Source: Sphingobacteriaceae bacterium
GTDB taxonomy: Bacteria > Bacteroidota > Bacteroidia > Sphingobacteriales > Sphingobacteriaceae
Direction: 5' to 3'
Length of the DNA: 6,407 nt
Assembly: GCA_947458775.1 (NCBI GenBank)
Contig: CANGZX010000046.1
Coordinates: 1-6,407, forward strand
Made by a program: the position numbers and the translations under genes. Below are positions 1 to 6,407 of this stretch, in pieces (within the stretch, counting starts at the first letter, position 1; every line of letters begins with the position of its first letter). The notes below the pieces were generated by a model. The model did not search any database, had not been told where the DNA came from, and saw only the letters and a program-made list of their open reading frames with translations.

Positions 1-1490
1 AAGAATAAAATTTCAGGTGCAGTTACCAAATCGTTTGTAGGGTAGTAGTAGTTAATTTCTTTATTATCGGGGTCTTTAAATCCATCGAAAACAGAAATTG
101 GCCACAACCAAGAAGAAAACCAGGTATCTACCACGTCTTCGTCTTGTTTTAAATCGGCTAATTGAATGGTGCTATCTAGTTTTTGCGCCTCAGCAAAAGC
201 TTCTTCTTTGGTTTTTGCAATTACAAACTCTCCGTTTGGTAAATACCAAGCCGGAATTTGTTGTCCCCACCACAATTGGCGGCTAATGCACCAATCTTTC
301 ACGTTTTCCATCCAATGTTTGTAGGTATTTGTGAATTTTTCTGGGATGAGTTTTACATCGCCATCTAATACATAATCCAATGCAGGCTTGGCCATTTCAT
401 CCATCTTGCAAAACCATTGCATAGATAGTTTAGGCTCAATTACCGCATCGGTGCGTTCAGAATAGCCCAATTGCGATTTATTATCTTCTACTTTTTCTAA
501 ATGACCAGCTTCTTCTAAGAGTATCGCAATTTTTTTACGGGCTGCAAAACGATCTTCGCCGACTAAAATTTGGGCTTTTTCGTTTAAAGTGCCATCGTCA
601 CTTAAAATATCAATTACAGGCAATTTGTGCTTAATGCCCAATTCGTAATCGTTTAAATCGTGGGCCGGAGTTACTTTTAAGCAACCGGTACCAAAATCCA
701 TGGTTACATATTCATCCTGAATTACTGGTATTTCCCGATTGAGTAATGGAATGAATACAGTTTTACCTTTCAAATGAACATAACGCTCGTCGTTGGGGTT
801 TACGCAAATGGCAGCATCGGCCATAATCGTTTCCGGTCGGGTAGTGGCAATGGTTAAATAGGTACCAGCCTCTCCGCTAATGACGTATTTAATATAATAT
901 AGTTTCTGATTTACTTCTTTACGAATTACTTCTTCGTCAGAAACGGCCGTTTTCCCTTTCGGATCCCAGTTTACCATGCGTACCCCACGGTAAATCCAGC
1001 CTTTTTTATACAAGTGAATAAAGGTGTCTATAACCGCTTCTGAAAGCGATTCCTCCATCGTAAAACGGGTGCGATCCCAATCGCAAGAAGCACCTAATTT
1101 CTCTAATTGCTTGAGGATGATGCCTCCGTATTTGTCTTTCCATTCGTAGGCATAGCCTAAAAACTCTTCTCTACTTAAATCCTTTTTCTCAATGCCTTTT
1201 TCTTTGAGCATGGCTACCACTTTGGCTTCGGTGGCAATAGAAGCATGGTCGGTACCCGGTACCCAGCAGGCATTTTTACCTTGCATGCGGGCTCTACGAA
1301 TTAATACATCCTGAATGGTATTGTTTAACATGTGCCCCATGTGCAACACTCCCGTAACATTGGGTGGCGGAATAACAATGGTATAGGGCTCCCGCTCATC
1401 GGGCAGGGAACGAAAAAATTTCTTTTCTAGCCAGTAGCTATACCATTTTTCTTCTGCTTCTTTTGGGTTATATGTTTTAGAAATACTCAT
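1..1490 (-). CDS. valS: Valyl-tRNA synthetase, N-terminal 496 residues (cut by window edge)
   Basis: This cytoplasmic class I synthetase attaches valine to tRNA-Val and edits mischarged threonine. The open frame runs from the ATG at 1490-1488 off the left edge without a stop. Visible marks, in order: the ATP-binding HIGH-type signature as HMGH at residues 50-53 in [26 protein letters not shown] at 76-88; the CP1 editing domain with [13 protein letters not shown] (216-228) and [14 protein letters not shown] (265-278); [16 protein letters not shown] (401-416); and [13 protein letters not shown] (452-464). The KMSKS loop, anticodon-binding domain and C-terminal coiled coil would lie beyond the window; the family is usually about 870-950 residues. 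The start is supported by the usual N-terminal pattern [14 protein letters not shown] directly after MSISKT. It is divergent from the M13 peptidase gene and has no Shine-Dalgarno sequence. The identification is secure; only completeness is unknown. Confidence 0.97.
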   Translation of the reverse strand, partial: MSISKTYNPKEAEEKWYSYWLEKKFFRSLPDEREPYTIVIPPPNVTGVLHMGHMLNNTIQDVLIRRARMQGKNACWVPGTDHASIATEAKVVAMLKEKGIEKKDLSREEFLGYAYEWKDKYGGIILKQLEKLGASCDWDRTRFTMEESLSEAVIDTFIHLYKKGWIYRGVRMVNWDPKGKTAVSDEEVIRKEVNQKLYYIKYVISGEAGTYLTIATTRPETIMADAAICVNPNDERYVHLKGKTVFIPLLNREIPVIQDEYVTMDFGTGCLKVTPAHDLNDYELGIKHKLPVIDILSDDGTLNEKAQILVGEDRFAARKKIAILLEEAGHLEKVEDNKSQLGYSERTDAVIEPKLSMQWFCKMDEMAKPALDYVLDGDVKLIPEKFTNTYKHWMENVKDWCISRQLWWGQQIPAWYLPNGEFVIAKTKEEAFAEAQKLDSTIQLADLKQDEDVVDTWFSSWLWPISVFDGFKDPDNKEINYYYPTNDLVTAPEILF

Positions 1491-1507
1491 TTTAGGTTGT
1501 ATGGCTG

Positions 1508-1515
1508 CAAAAATA
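1508..1515 (-). promoter_or_regulatory. Possible -7 box of the valS promoter
   Basis: On the minus strand this reads TATTTTTG, a full match to the Bacteroidota -7 consensus TAnnTTTG. It lies 17 bases before the valS ATG, which would give a 5' leader of roughly 10-13 bases. The -33 TTG is not well placed: the nearest TTG is only 13 bases upstream of the box, against the usual 17-23. In AT-rich DNA such a match can arise by chance, so this is tentative. Confidence 0.35.
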
Positions 1516-1590
1516 GCATTTAAGCAAACAATTTCGACGGATTTTATAGCCTTTTTAGGAGAAAAATTTCATTTCACTTTATATTACTCT

Positions 1591-1598
1591 TATCTTCA
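1591..1598 (+). promoter_or_regulatory. Weak candidate -7 box for the M13 peptidase gene
   Basis: TATCTTCA matches six of the eight positions of TAnnTTTG if the two n positions are counted as matches. It sits 25 bases before the ATG at 1624, leaving a leader of about 20 bases. No TTG is seen at the expected -33 distance. A promoter must lie somewhere in 1491-1623 because the flanking genes diverge; this is the best plus-strand candidate I can see, not a firm call. The bases just before the ATG are A-rich with no Shine-Dalgarno motif, as is usual in this phylum. Confidence 0.25.
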
Positions 1599-1623
1599 TA
1601 GTATAAAAAGCACAAATTAAGAT

Positions 1624-3669
1624 ATGAAATATTCATCCTATTGGCTGTTAAGTGCAGCTTTGCTTTGTGGATTATCGGCCTCGGCACAGCACGATTCGCC
1701 TAAAATTCCAAAGAAAAAATTTATTGACGCAAGTAACATGGACCTGAATTACAAGCCAGGTAATGATTTTAACTTGTATGCTAGTGGTACGTGGATTAAG
1801 AACAATCCGGTGCCTGCCAAAGAAACCCGTTGGGGTAGTTTTAACGTATTGCGTGATTTTAATATCAATGCTGTTAAAAATATTTTAATAGAAGCCGAAA
1901 ATGATAAAACAGCGAAACCGGGTTCAGTAAAACGTCGTATAGGCGATTTTTATGCTGCCGGGATGGATAGCATTGGTATCGAAAAATTGGGTGCTAGCCC
2001 TATTTTACCCGAATTGGCAAAAGTTGCTTCGGTTACTAGATTAGAAGATATTATTAGTGAAGCAGCCATAATGCGTACGCAAGGTTTAGGTTCTCCGCTA
2101 TTTAGCTTTTATGTAGGCCAAGATCGTAAAGAAGCTACTAAATTGATAGCCCAGCTTGGGCAGGGTGGTACTACTTTACCCGATCGCGATTATTATTTAA
2201 AAGCAGATGCCCGTACTTTAAAAATTCAAGATGCGTATAAAAAATACATTACGCAGTTGTTTGTATTAAGTGGTAGTATGGAAGAATTAGCTAAGAAAAA
2301 TGCCGAAACTATTTTCGCCATTGAAAAAGCCTTGGCAACGGCACAAATGAGCCGTGTAGAAATGCGTGATCCGTATAAAACCTATAATAAATTTTCGGTA
2401 GCCGATTTTTCTAAAACCACACCAAATATGAATTGGGCCACATTATTGCCTAAAATGAAGGTAAGCGGTCAGGATACGATGTTGGTTGGTGCTCCTAAGT
2501 TTTTTACCGATTTAAATGCACTTTTAGTAGCCACTCCCGTAGCTGATTGGAAAACGTATTTGCAGTGGAATGTGCTAAAAACATCTGCACCTTATTTAAG
2601 TTCTGCTTTTGTGGATGCCAATTTTGCCTTTACTCAAGTGCTAACTGGCCAAAAAGTGCAAACTCCGCGTTGGCAGCGCATGTCGCAATTAACCGATGGT
2701 ACCTTGGGTGAATTGTTAGGCCAGTTGTATGTAGAAAAACATTTTAAGCCAGAAGCCAAAGTCCGTATGGAGCAAATGGTTGCTAATTTGATTAAGGCCT
2801 ACGAAATACGTATTAAAAATTTAGATTGGATGAGTGCCGAAACGAAAGTAAAAGCCTTGGATAAATTACATGCATTTACGCCTAAAATTGCCTATCCAGA
2901 TAAATTTAAAAATTACGATGGCTTAACGGTTACTAAAACCAATTTCTTGCAAAATTTACGTAGTGCCGCCGTTTGGGGTTATGCTGATATGGTTAGTCAA
3001 TTAGGCAAGCCAGTTGATAAAACTCGATGGGGCATGAGTACCCCAACGGTAAATGCTTACTACAGTCCGGTGCTAAATGAGATTGTATTTCCTGCAGGTA
3101 TTTTGCAATTCCCATTCTTTGATGTCAATGCCGATGATGCTGTAAATTATGGTGGTATTGGAGCCGTTATTGGTCACGAAATTTCTCATGGTTTTGACGA
3201 CTCTGGAAGTCAATACGATAAAGATGGTAACCTCAAAAATTGGTGGACTGCAGAAGATTTAGCCAAATTCAAAGAAAAATCCAAGGCTTTACAAGCACAG
3301 TTTGATGCTTATACCGTTTTAGATACCATTCACGTAAATGGTAAATTAACCATGGGCGAAAATATTGGCGATTTGGGTGGTTTAAATGCCGCTTATGAAG
3401 CTTACAAAATGACAGCCGAATGGAAGGCTGGAAAAGTAGTTGACGGCTTTACACCCGATCAACGCTTCTTTTTGGCTTGGGCACAAGTGTGGCGCACTAC
3501 CATTTTGCCTGAAACAGCCGCTCAGTTAATTTTAACCGATTCGCATTCACCTGGTGAATACCGCACCATTGGTGCTCCTGTAAATATGGATGCTTGGTAT
3601 AAAGCCTTTAACATTCAACCGGGCGATAAATTGTACAAAAAACCTGAAGACCGAATTAAGATTTGGTAA
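1624..3669 (+). CDS. pepO: Secreted M13 family zinc metallopeptidase (neprilysin/PepO type)
   Basis: This is a zinc endopeptidase of the neprilysin/PepO family, which cleaves oligopeptides. Residues 1-21 form a signal peptide (hydrophobic core 7-17, cleavage expected after ASA, before Q22). There is no lipobox, since C15 is preceded by ALL, so a soluble periplasmic or released enzyme is likely. The N-terminal M13 domain covers about 40-420 and the catalytic domain about 470-681. The active site is complete: NAYY (477-480, substrate binding), HEISHGFDD (518-526, zinc ligands H518 and H522, catalytic E519), ENIGDLGGL (579-587, third zinc ligand E579 and D583), and DSHSPGEYR with H641 and R647, matching neprilysin H711 and R717. 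The 681-residue length is typical. The C-terminal Trp is kept (RIKIW), but the Cys of the animal CxxW ending is absent. A strong terminator follows, so the gene is probably a single-gene unit. Substrate and physiological role cannot be read from the sequence. Confidence 0.97.
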   Translation: MKYSSYWLLSAALLCGLSASAQHDSPKIPKKKFIDASNMDLNYKPGNDFNLYASGTWIKNNPVPAKETRWGSFNVLRDFNINAVKNILIEAENDKTAKPGSVKRRIGDFYAAGMDSIGIEKLGASPILPELAKVASVTRLEDIISEAAIMRTQGLGSPLFSFYVGQDRKEATKLIAQLGQGGTTLPDRDYYLKADARTLKIQDAYKKYITQLFVLSGSMEELAKKNAETIFAIEKALATAQMSRVEMRDPYKTYNKFSVADFSKTTPNMNWATLLPKMKVSGQDTMLVGAPKFFTDLNALLVATPVADWKTYLQWNVLKTSAPYLSSAFVDANFAFTQVLTGQKVQTPRWQRMSQLTDGTLGELLGQLYVEKHFKPEAKVRMEQMVANLIKAYEIRIKNLDWMSAETKVKALDKLHAFTPKIAYPDKFKNYDGLTVTKTNFLQNLRSAAVWGYADMVSQLGKPVDKTRWGMSTPTVNAYYSPVLNEIVFPAGILQFPFFDVNADDAVNYGGIGAVIGHEISHGFDDSGSQYDKDGNLKNWWTAEDLAKFKEKSKALQAQFDAYTVLDTIHVNGKLTMGENIGDLGGLNAAYEAYKMTAEWKAGKVVDGFTPDQRFFLAWAQVWRTTILPETAAQLILTDSHSPGEYRTIGAPVNMDAWYKAFNIQPGDKLYKKPEDRIKIW

Positions 3670-3677
3670 ACAAATTC

Positions 3678-3705
3678 AAAGCCCCTGATTTCAGGGGCTT
3701 TTTTT
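3678..3705 (+). terminator. Intrinsic terminator of the M13 peptidase gene
   Basis: A perfect 10-bp stem, AAAGCCCCTG (3678-3687) with CAGGGGCTTT (3692-3701), closes on the loop ATTT. The 3' arm leads into an uninterrupted run of seven T (3699-3705). It starts 8 bases after the peptidase stop codon. The A-run on the 5' side is short (AAA), so activity on the opposite strand should be weaker. It separates the peptidase from the next two genes, which therefore need their own promoter or read-through. Confidence 0.9.
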
Positions 3706-3747
3706 ATGCGTACATACTAAAGTGCTTGGGCTTTGAGTTAATAGCGT

Positions 3748-4017
3748 ATGATTTGGATATACCGCATAGAGCTATTCATCACTTTTTGTACAATTGTTTT
3801 TATTGTTTTTAACCTAAAAGGTGCTAACAAAGATTTTGGACTTTTGTTAAGTATTTTATTGGTAACAGTTTTTCTATTGGTGCTCGGTATTCTCCTGCAA
3901 ATGTATTTCAATCAATTGATGGTAGCTATTTGTGTATTAGCCATTCCTACGCTACCGGTACTTCTTTATTCATTTTTTGTACTCCTTTTTATCATTCTTA
4001 AGCCCGATTTTAAATAA
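3748..4017 (+). CDS. Small three-helix inner-membrane protein, function unknown
   Basis: An 89-residue, very hydrophobic protein with three probable membrane helices at about 7-24, 31-52 and 56-83. The loops are short (NLKGANKDFG at 22-31, polar QMYFNQ near 51-56) and the tail is charged (KPDFK). There is no signal peptidase site and no catalytic motif. The ending LAIP...LLYSFFVLLFIILKP resembles, from memory, a group of roughly 90-residue Bacteroidota three-helix proteins that automated annotation sometimes names 'osmoprotectant transporter permease'. That name would not establish a transport role, and I could not verify the match. The ATG at 3748 follows the peptidase terminator by 42 bases and has no Shine-Dalgarno sequence; no convincing promoter is seen. 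MnmD starts 36 bases downstream on the same strand but has its own -7 box. Coding is supported by the intact frame and coherent membrane topology, but a protein this short needs homologues to be certain. Confidence 0.65.
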   Translation: MIWIYRIELFITFCTIVFIVFNLKGANKDFGLLLSILLVTVFLLVLGILLQMYFNQLMVAICVLAIPTLPVLLYSFFVLLFIILKPDFK

Positions 4018-4041
4018 TTAGGCAACAAGAGCTGTGGCTAG

Positions 4042-4049
4042 TATCTTTG
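4042..4049 (+). promoter_or_regulatory. -7 promoter box giving a probably leaderless mnmD mRNA
   Basis: TATCTTTG is a perfect match to the Bacteroidota -7 consensus TAnnTTTG. Only four bases (GGCA) separate it from the ATG at 4054, so transcription should begin at or within a base or two of the start codon. At the -33 position there is only TTA (4018-4020), 21 bases upstream, a one-mismatch version of TTG. The box lies in the 36-base gap after the small membrane protein, so mnmD can be expressed independently. Confidence 0.6.
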
Positions 4050-4053
4050 GGCA

Positions 4054-4731
4054 ATGCAAACGCCCTTTTTAGTCCCCACTGCCGATGGCTCATTAACCCT
4101 ATTTCAACCCGAAGTAGGCGAACACTACCACTCTAAACATGGCGCACTGCAAGAGAGCAAGCACGTGTTTCTGGAATCAGGATTAGGTTATTTTTTGGCG
4201 CAAAACCCTCAGCCTGCGGTACGAATATTAGAAGTGGGCTTGGGTACCGGTTTAAATTTCTTGTTAACGGCAGATTATGCTGCAAAAAATTCATTACAAT
4301 TAGAATATACAGCTATAGAAGCCTATCCCTTATCCGAAACTTTAGTAGCGCAAACAGGTTATAGTCACTTTGTGGAAGAGGATATTTGGAAGGGATTTCT
4401 GACTAACTATCAGCAAGCATTTTCGTCACCTACCGTCATTTGTTCTGGCATTAGCCTAAACGTGGCAAAGAGTTTATTGGCCGATTTTGTGATGGAAGGC
4501 CAAGTAGATGTGATTTATTTTGATGCCTTTGCAGCCATCCATCAACCCGAAATGTGGACGACTGAAGCTTTGGAAAGAGTATGTAGGTATTTAAAGCCTG
4601 GTGGTGTTTTTGTAACCTATGCCATTACCGGAAATTTAAAACGCAGTATGAAATCTTTAGGTTTTGCTATTGAGAAAGCCCCTGGTGCACCCGGAAAGCG
4701 GGAAATGCTCAGAGCAGTTAAACTAGTTTAA
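4054..4731 (+). CDS. mnmD: tRNA 5-methylaminomethyl-(2-thio)uridine-34 methyltransferase, MnmD type
   Basis: This is a SAM-dependent methyltransferase of the MnmC N-terminal (Methyltransf_30/DUF752) family. Members convert nm5(s2)U to mnm5(s2)U at the wobble base of certain tRNAs, after MnmE-MnmG act. The N-terminal family signature is [23 protein letters not shown] (9-31, read as consecutive segments). The SAM-binding glycine loop is EVGLGTGLN (60-68), with an acidic residue E89 closing the next strand. The catalytic-region motif is [14 protein letters not shown] (155-168), and the C-terminal signature is PGKREMLRA (213-221). At 225 residues it is monofunctional: the FAD-dependent oxidase half of E. 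coli MnmC is absent, as is usual in Bacteroidota. A161 stands where most relatives have Pro (DAFAP). The start is backed by the motif beginning nine residues in and by the -7 box just upstream. The 3' end overlaps the convergent plug-like gene by 9 bp. The family is secure; the exact tRNA substrate is inferred. Confidence 0.92.
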   Translation: MQTPFLVPTADGSLTLFQPEVGEHYHSKHGALQESKHVFLESGLGYFLAQNPQPAVRILEVGLGTGLNFLLTADYAAKNSLQLEYTAIEAYPLSETLVAQTGYSHFVEEDIWKGFLTNYQQAFSSPTVICSGISLNVAKSLLADFVMEGQVDVIYFDAFAAIHQPEMWTTEALERVCRYLKPGGVFVTYAITGNLKRSMKSLGFAIEKAPGAPGKREMLRAVKLV

Positions 4732-6066
4732 TCGATTGGCGGAGTTGAGTTGCGTAAAGCCAACCAACTCATCCCAGCGGCCACCCGGCTTGCGGTAATA
4801 CACTAAAATTTGGTAATTGTTTTCCGTTTCTATGTGTGAACCTTCAAAATAGGTGTTATTTAATACACCATCTGCTGCTAGCCAAACGTATTGGTAATCG
4901 TATACACCTTGTTTCACAAATGCATTTCCCACAAATTTTCGGCTCGATTCTAGGTAAGTAAGTTTATTTTCTTCTTTCAATTGAAAATTATTGAAAGCCC
5001 CTACGATATATGCAACGCCATCTTCTTTTGGTTTTGAAGCATTTAATCGGAATTGAACGGTAGCGTAATCGGCATCGGTTGTTGGGCTTCTGCCTTCTTG
5101 GTTGCGAATAAAAAATGCACCGTTTGCATCAAAAACAAAACTATATGCCGCTGTTGCATACGAAGGTTCTGGCGTTAGTGTTACCCAATTTGCCGAATCT
5201 TTAGTGATGGTACTTACACGTTCCGATTGGTAGCGCAAACTTCGCAAATCGAAATGCCGAAACTCATTTCCGCCAGCAAAATCTAAGGTGTTTAGGTCGT
5301 TATAAACAAGCGCATCGCTACGCACAAAAGTTGGTTTTGTAATTTTTTGAGCACCGGCTACTTGGCCATTTTGAAAAACCTTGGCCCACACATCAAGGTA
5401 GGGGTTTTGCATACTTAGGCCCGAGGTTTGTATGCTGAAATTGATTTTTTGATTTTCATTTCTTGCCGATACGTTTGCAGAATGTACCAGTTCAGCCTGA
5501 AAACTTACACGCTTACTTTCTACATAAAATTGCCTAGTTAGCAGTATTTTACGAGGGTTAGCATCTTCATACACTTTAAGCAAATAATTACCAGATAGTT
5601 TTGGTTTGATGCTAAAATTAGGCAGAATGATTTCGTAATGCGTATATTTTTGCAGGGTATTAAAAGAGGAACGGTAGTTGGTTATCCGCTCTTCGGGAAA
5701 GCTTTCTAAAAACTCAATGGGTGAGAGGCGACTGCTATTCCACTCGGCATCGCAGTGTTCTACGCTATAATAGATAGATCGGATACCAGGGCGTAAATCA
5801 TCAAAGCCCAACAAGAGTTCTTCGGAAGAATTTAAGGTGTAAATTGGAAAAGATTGCTCCTTGTTTCGGTTGTAAAATTCTACCGTGCTTATTTCTGGAA
5901 TATAGATTGCGTTTTCGTAGCTATAAGCTTGTTCTGGAGCGCTTAATGGTATTACTTTTAACTTTTTTTGTCCCCAAGCAAAGCTGTAAAACGCCATGAA
6001 AAGTAAGGTTAATGCGGTTTTTAGCAAGATTCTAATTCCAGAATTTGTTCGGCTAGTGCTTCCCAT
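4723..6066 (-). CDS. Type IX secretion system plug-like protein (DUF5103 family)
   Basis: It resembles the DUF5103 (T9SS plug domain) family. The founding member in Flavobacterium johnsoniae sits on the periplasmic side of the giant outer-membrane translocon SprA and blocks the empty channel. Residues about 13-32 form a signal peptide ending AWG before Q33, so the protein is periplasmic. The first beta-rich domain (about 50-185) shows GFDDLRP (87-93), HCDAEWN (104-110), the [14 protein letters not shown] stretch (133-146) and SGNYLLKVY (158-166). A middle domain has [17 protein letters not shown] (265-281). The C-terminal E-set-like domain has YIVGAFNNF (353-361) and [14 protein letters not shown] (412-425). 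The 447-residue length fits the family. The ATG at 6066 lies inside the upstream ABC-F gene and gives a long n-region with R6, R12 and K16; a TTG at 6027 would give a more compact signal peptide. Co-transcription with the ABC-F gene is likely. No other T9SS gene is in the window. Confidence 0.9.
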   Translation of the reverse strand: MGSTSRTNSGIRILLKTALTLLFMAFYSFAWGQKKLKVIPLSAPEQAYSYENAIYIPEISTVEFYNRNKEQSFPIYTLNSSEELLLGFDDLRPGIRSIYYSVEHCDAEWNSSRLSPIEFLESFPEERITNYRSSFNTLQKYTHYEIILPNFSIKPKLSGNYLLKVYEDANPRKILLTRQFYVESKRVSFQAELVHSANVSARNENQKINFSIQTSGLSMQNPYLDVWAKVFQNGQVAGAQKITKPTFVRSDALVYNDLNTLDFAGGNEFRHFDLRSLRYQSERVSTITKDSANWVTLTPEPSYATAAYSFVFDANGAFFIRNQEGRSPTTDADYATVQFRLNASKPKEDGVAYIVGAFNNFQLKEENKLTYLESSRKFVGNAFVKQGVYDYQYVWLAADGVLNNTYFEGSHIETENNYQILVYYRKPGGRWDELVGFTQLNSANRLN

Positions 6067-6407
6067 GCTACTTGTGTTTGGTTAAGCGTACTTTTTACTT
6101 CTTCATAACGTGTGGTATGCTCCGAAAGTTTAGCAACATCGCTGTAAATTTCGGGCTTGGCAAGCGAATTTTCAATTGCACTTAAATCTTGTTTTAAGCT
6201 AGCAAGACTTTCTTCCAAGGTACCAATTTCTTGATTCAATTTTTTTAGCATCTTGTTGTTATCTTCCTGCACTGGAGCATTTTCAACTTTTTTTGTTTCT
6301 TTAAGCGGTGAAGGCGCCAAATTAGCTGGTTTACTCGGGCGCTTGGCTAGCCATTCTTCGTACTCGGCATAGGTGCCTGGGTACTCTTTAATTTGTTGAT
6401 CTTCAAT
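6021..6407 (-). CDS. ABC-F family ATPase, C-terminal 128 residues (cut by window edge)
   Basis: The open frame enters from the right edge and ends at TAA (6023-6021). No ATP-binding motifs are in the window; what is visible is the end of the second ABC domain and the C-terminal extension. The stretch [18 protein letters not shown] (residues 6-23 of the fragment) is the usual exit from the last nucleotide-binding domain of ABC-F proteins, which act on ribosomes rather than as transporters. A polar linker (about 24-50) leads to a Uup-type coiled coil (about 50-127) rich in Leu, Glu and Lys, with the characteristic break AKPEIYSD in its middle between two antiparallel helices. The methionine start one could propose at 6320 is really a TTG leucine codon inside the gene. 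The last 46 bases overlap the plug-like gene in another frame. Which ABC-F subfamily it belongs to cannot be told from this piece. Confidence 0.88.
   Translation of the reverse strand: MEDQQIKEYPGTYAEYEEWLAKRPSKPANLAPSPLKETKKVENAPVQEDNNKMLKKLNQEIGTLEESLASLKQDLSAIENSLAKPEIYSDVAKLSEHTTRYEEVKSTLNQTQVAWEALAEQILELESC

Noticed and set aside
98..286. A 62-codon plus-strand open frame
   Set aside because: It lies entirely antisense inside the well-conserved valS coding sequence and its translation shows no recognisable domain or start signal.
1251..1262. Tandem GGTACC palindromes that could be a regulatory site
   Set aside because: They fall within codons for the conserved valS segment WVPGTDH and are explained by that coding sequence.
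1549..1561. Small inverted repeat around CCTTTTTAGG in the divergent spacer
   Set aside because: The stem is only three base pairs, so it is neither a terminator nor a convincing operator.
3705..3719. A very short ATG-started frame between the terminator and the small membrane gene
   Set aside because: It stops after four codons and has no initiation signal; it is spacer sequence.
6021..6320. A 99-residue stand-alone coiled-coil protein starting at 6320
   Set aside because: The frame continues open to the window edge with ABC-F-like sequence before that point, and the proposed start is a TTG leucine codon, so this is the tail of a larger gene.
1..6407. Search for a defence system, mobile element, CRISPR array, tRNA or riboswitch
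   Set aside because: Every long stretch is accounted for by conserved genes, the gaps are at most 133 bp, and none contains repeats, tRNA-like folds or transposase fragments that I can see.

Overview
The window looks like an ordinary housekeeping stretch of a Bacteroidota chromosome. The evidence for the phylum is a protein resembling the type IX secretion system (T9SS) plug protein, which is confined to this phylum; a stand-alone MnmD-type tRNA methyltransferase; AT-rich DNA; starts with no Shine-Dalgarno sequence; and at least one good match to the Bacteroidota -7 promoter element TAnnTTTG. The valyl-tRNA synthetase and M13 peptidase variants suggest a Sphingobacteriales, Chitinophagales or Cytophagales relative, but I cannot fix the order or genus by eye.

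Layout. Positions 1-1490 (minus) hold the N-terminal 496 residues of valyl-tRNA synthetase, cut by the window edge. A 133-bp divergent spacer separates it from a complete secreted M13 zinc metallopeptidase (1624-3669, plus), which is closed by a strong intrinsic terminator (3678-3705). Next come a small three-helix membrane protein of unknown function (3748-4017, plus) and MnmD (4054-4731, plus). MnmD has a perfect TAnnTTTG box four bases before its ATG, so its mRNA is probably leaderless. Its stop region overlaps by 9 bp the stop region of the convergent T9SS plug-like gene (4723-6066, minus). The 5' end of that gene overlaps by 46 bp the 3' end of an ABC-F ATPase gene (6021-6407, minus, C-terminal part only).

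How the genes relate. There is no shared pathway. Three genes serve translation: valS charges tRNA-Val, MnmD completes the wobble-uridine modification of some tRNAs, and ABC-F proteins act on ribosomes. Two products are exported: the M13 peptidase and the plug-like protein. The ABC-F and plug-like genes are probably one transcript because they overlap. I found no mobile element, CRISPR array, RNA gene, phage gene or large repeat, and nothing convincing as a new system. The points worth a second look are start sites, overlaps, the leaderless promoter and the small membrane protein. No stretch over 300 bases lacks a gene.
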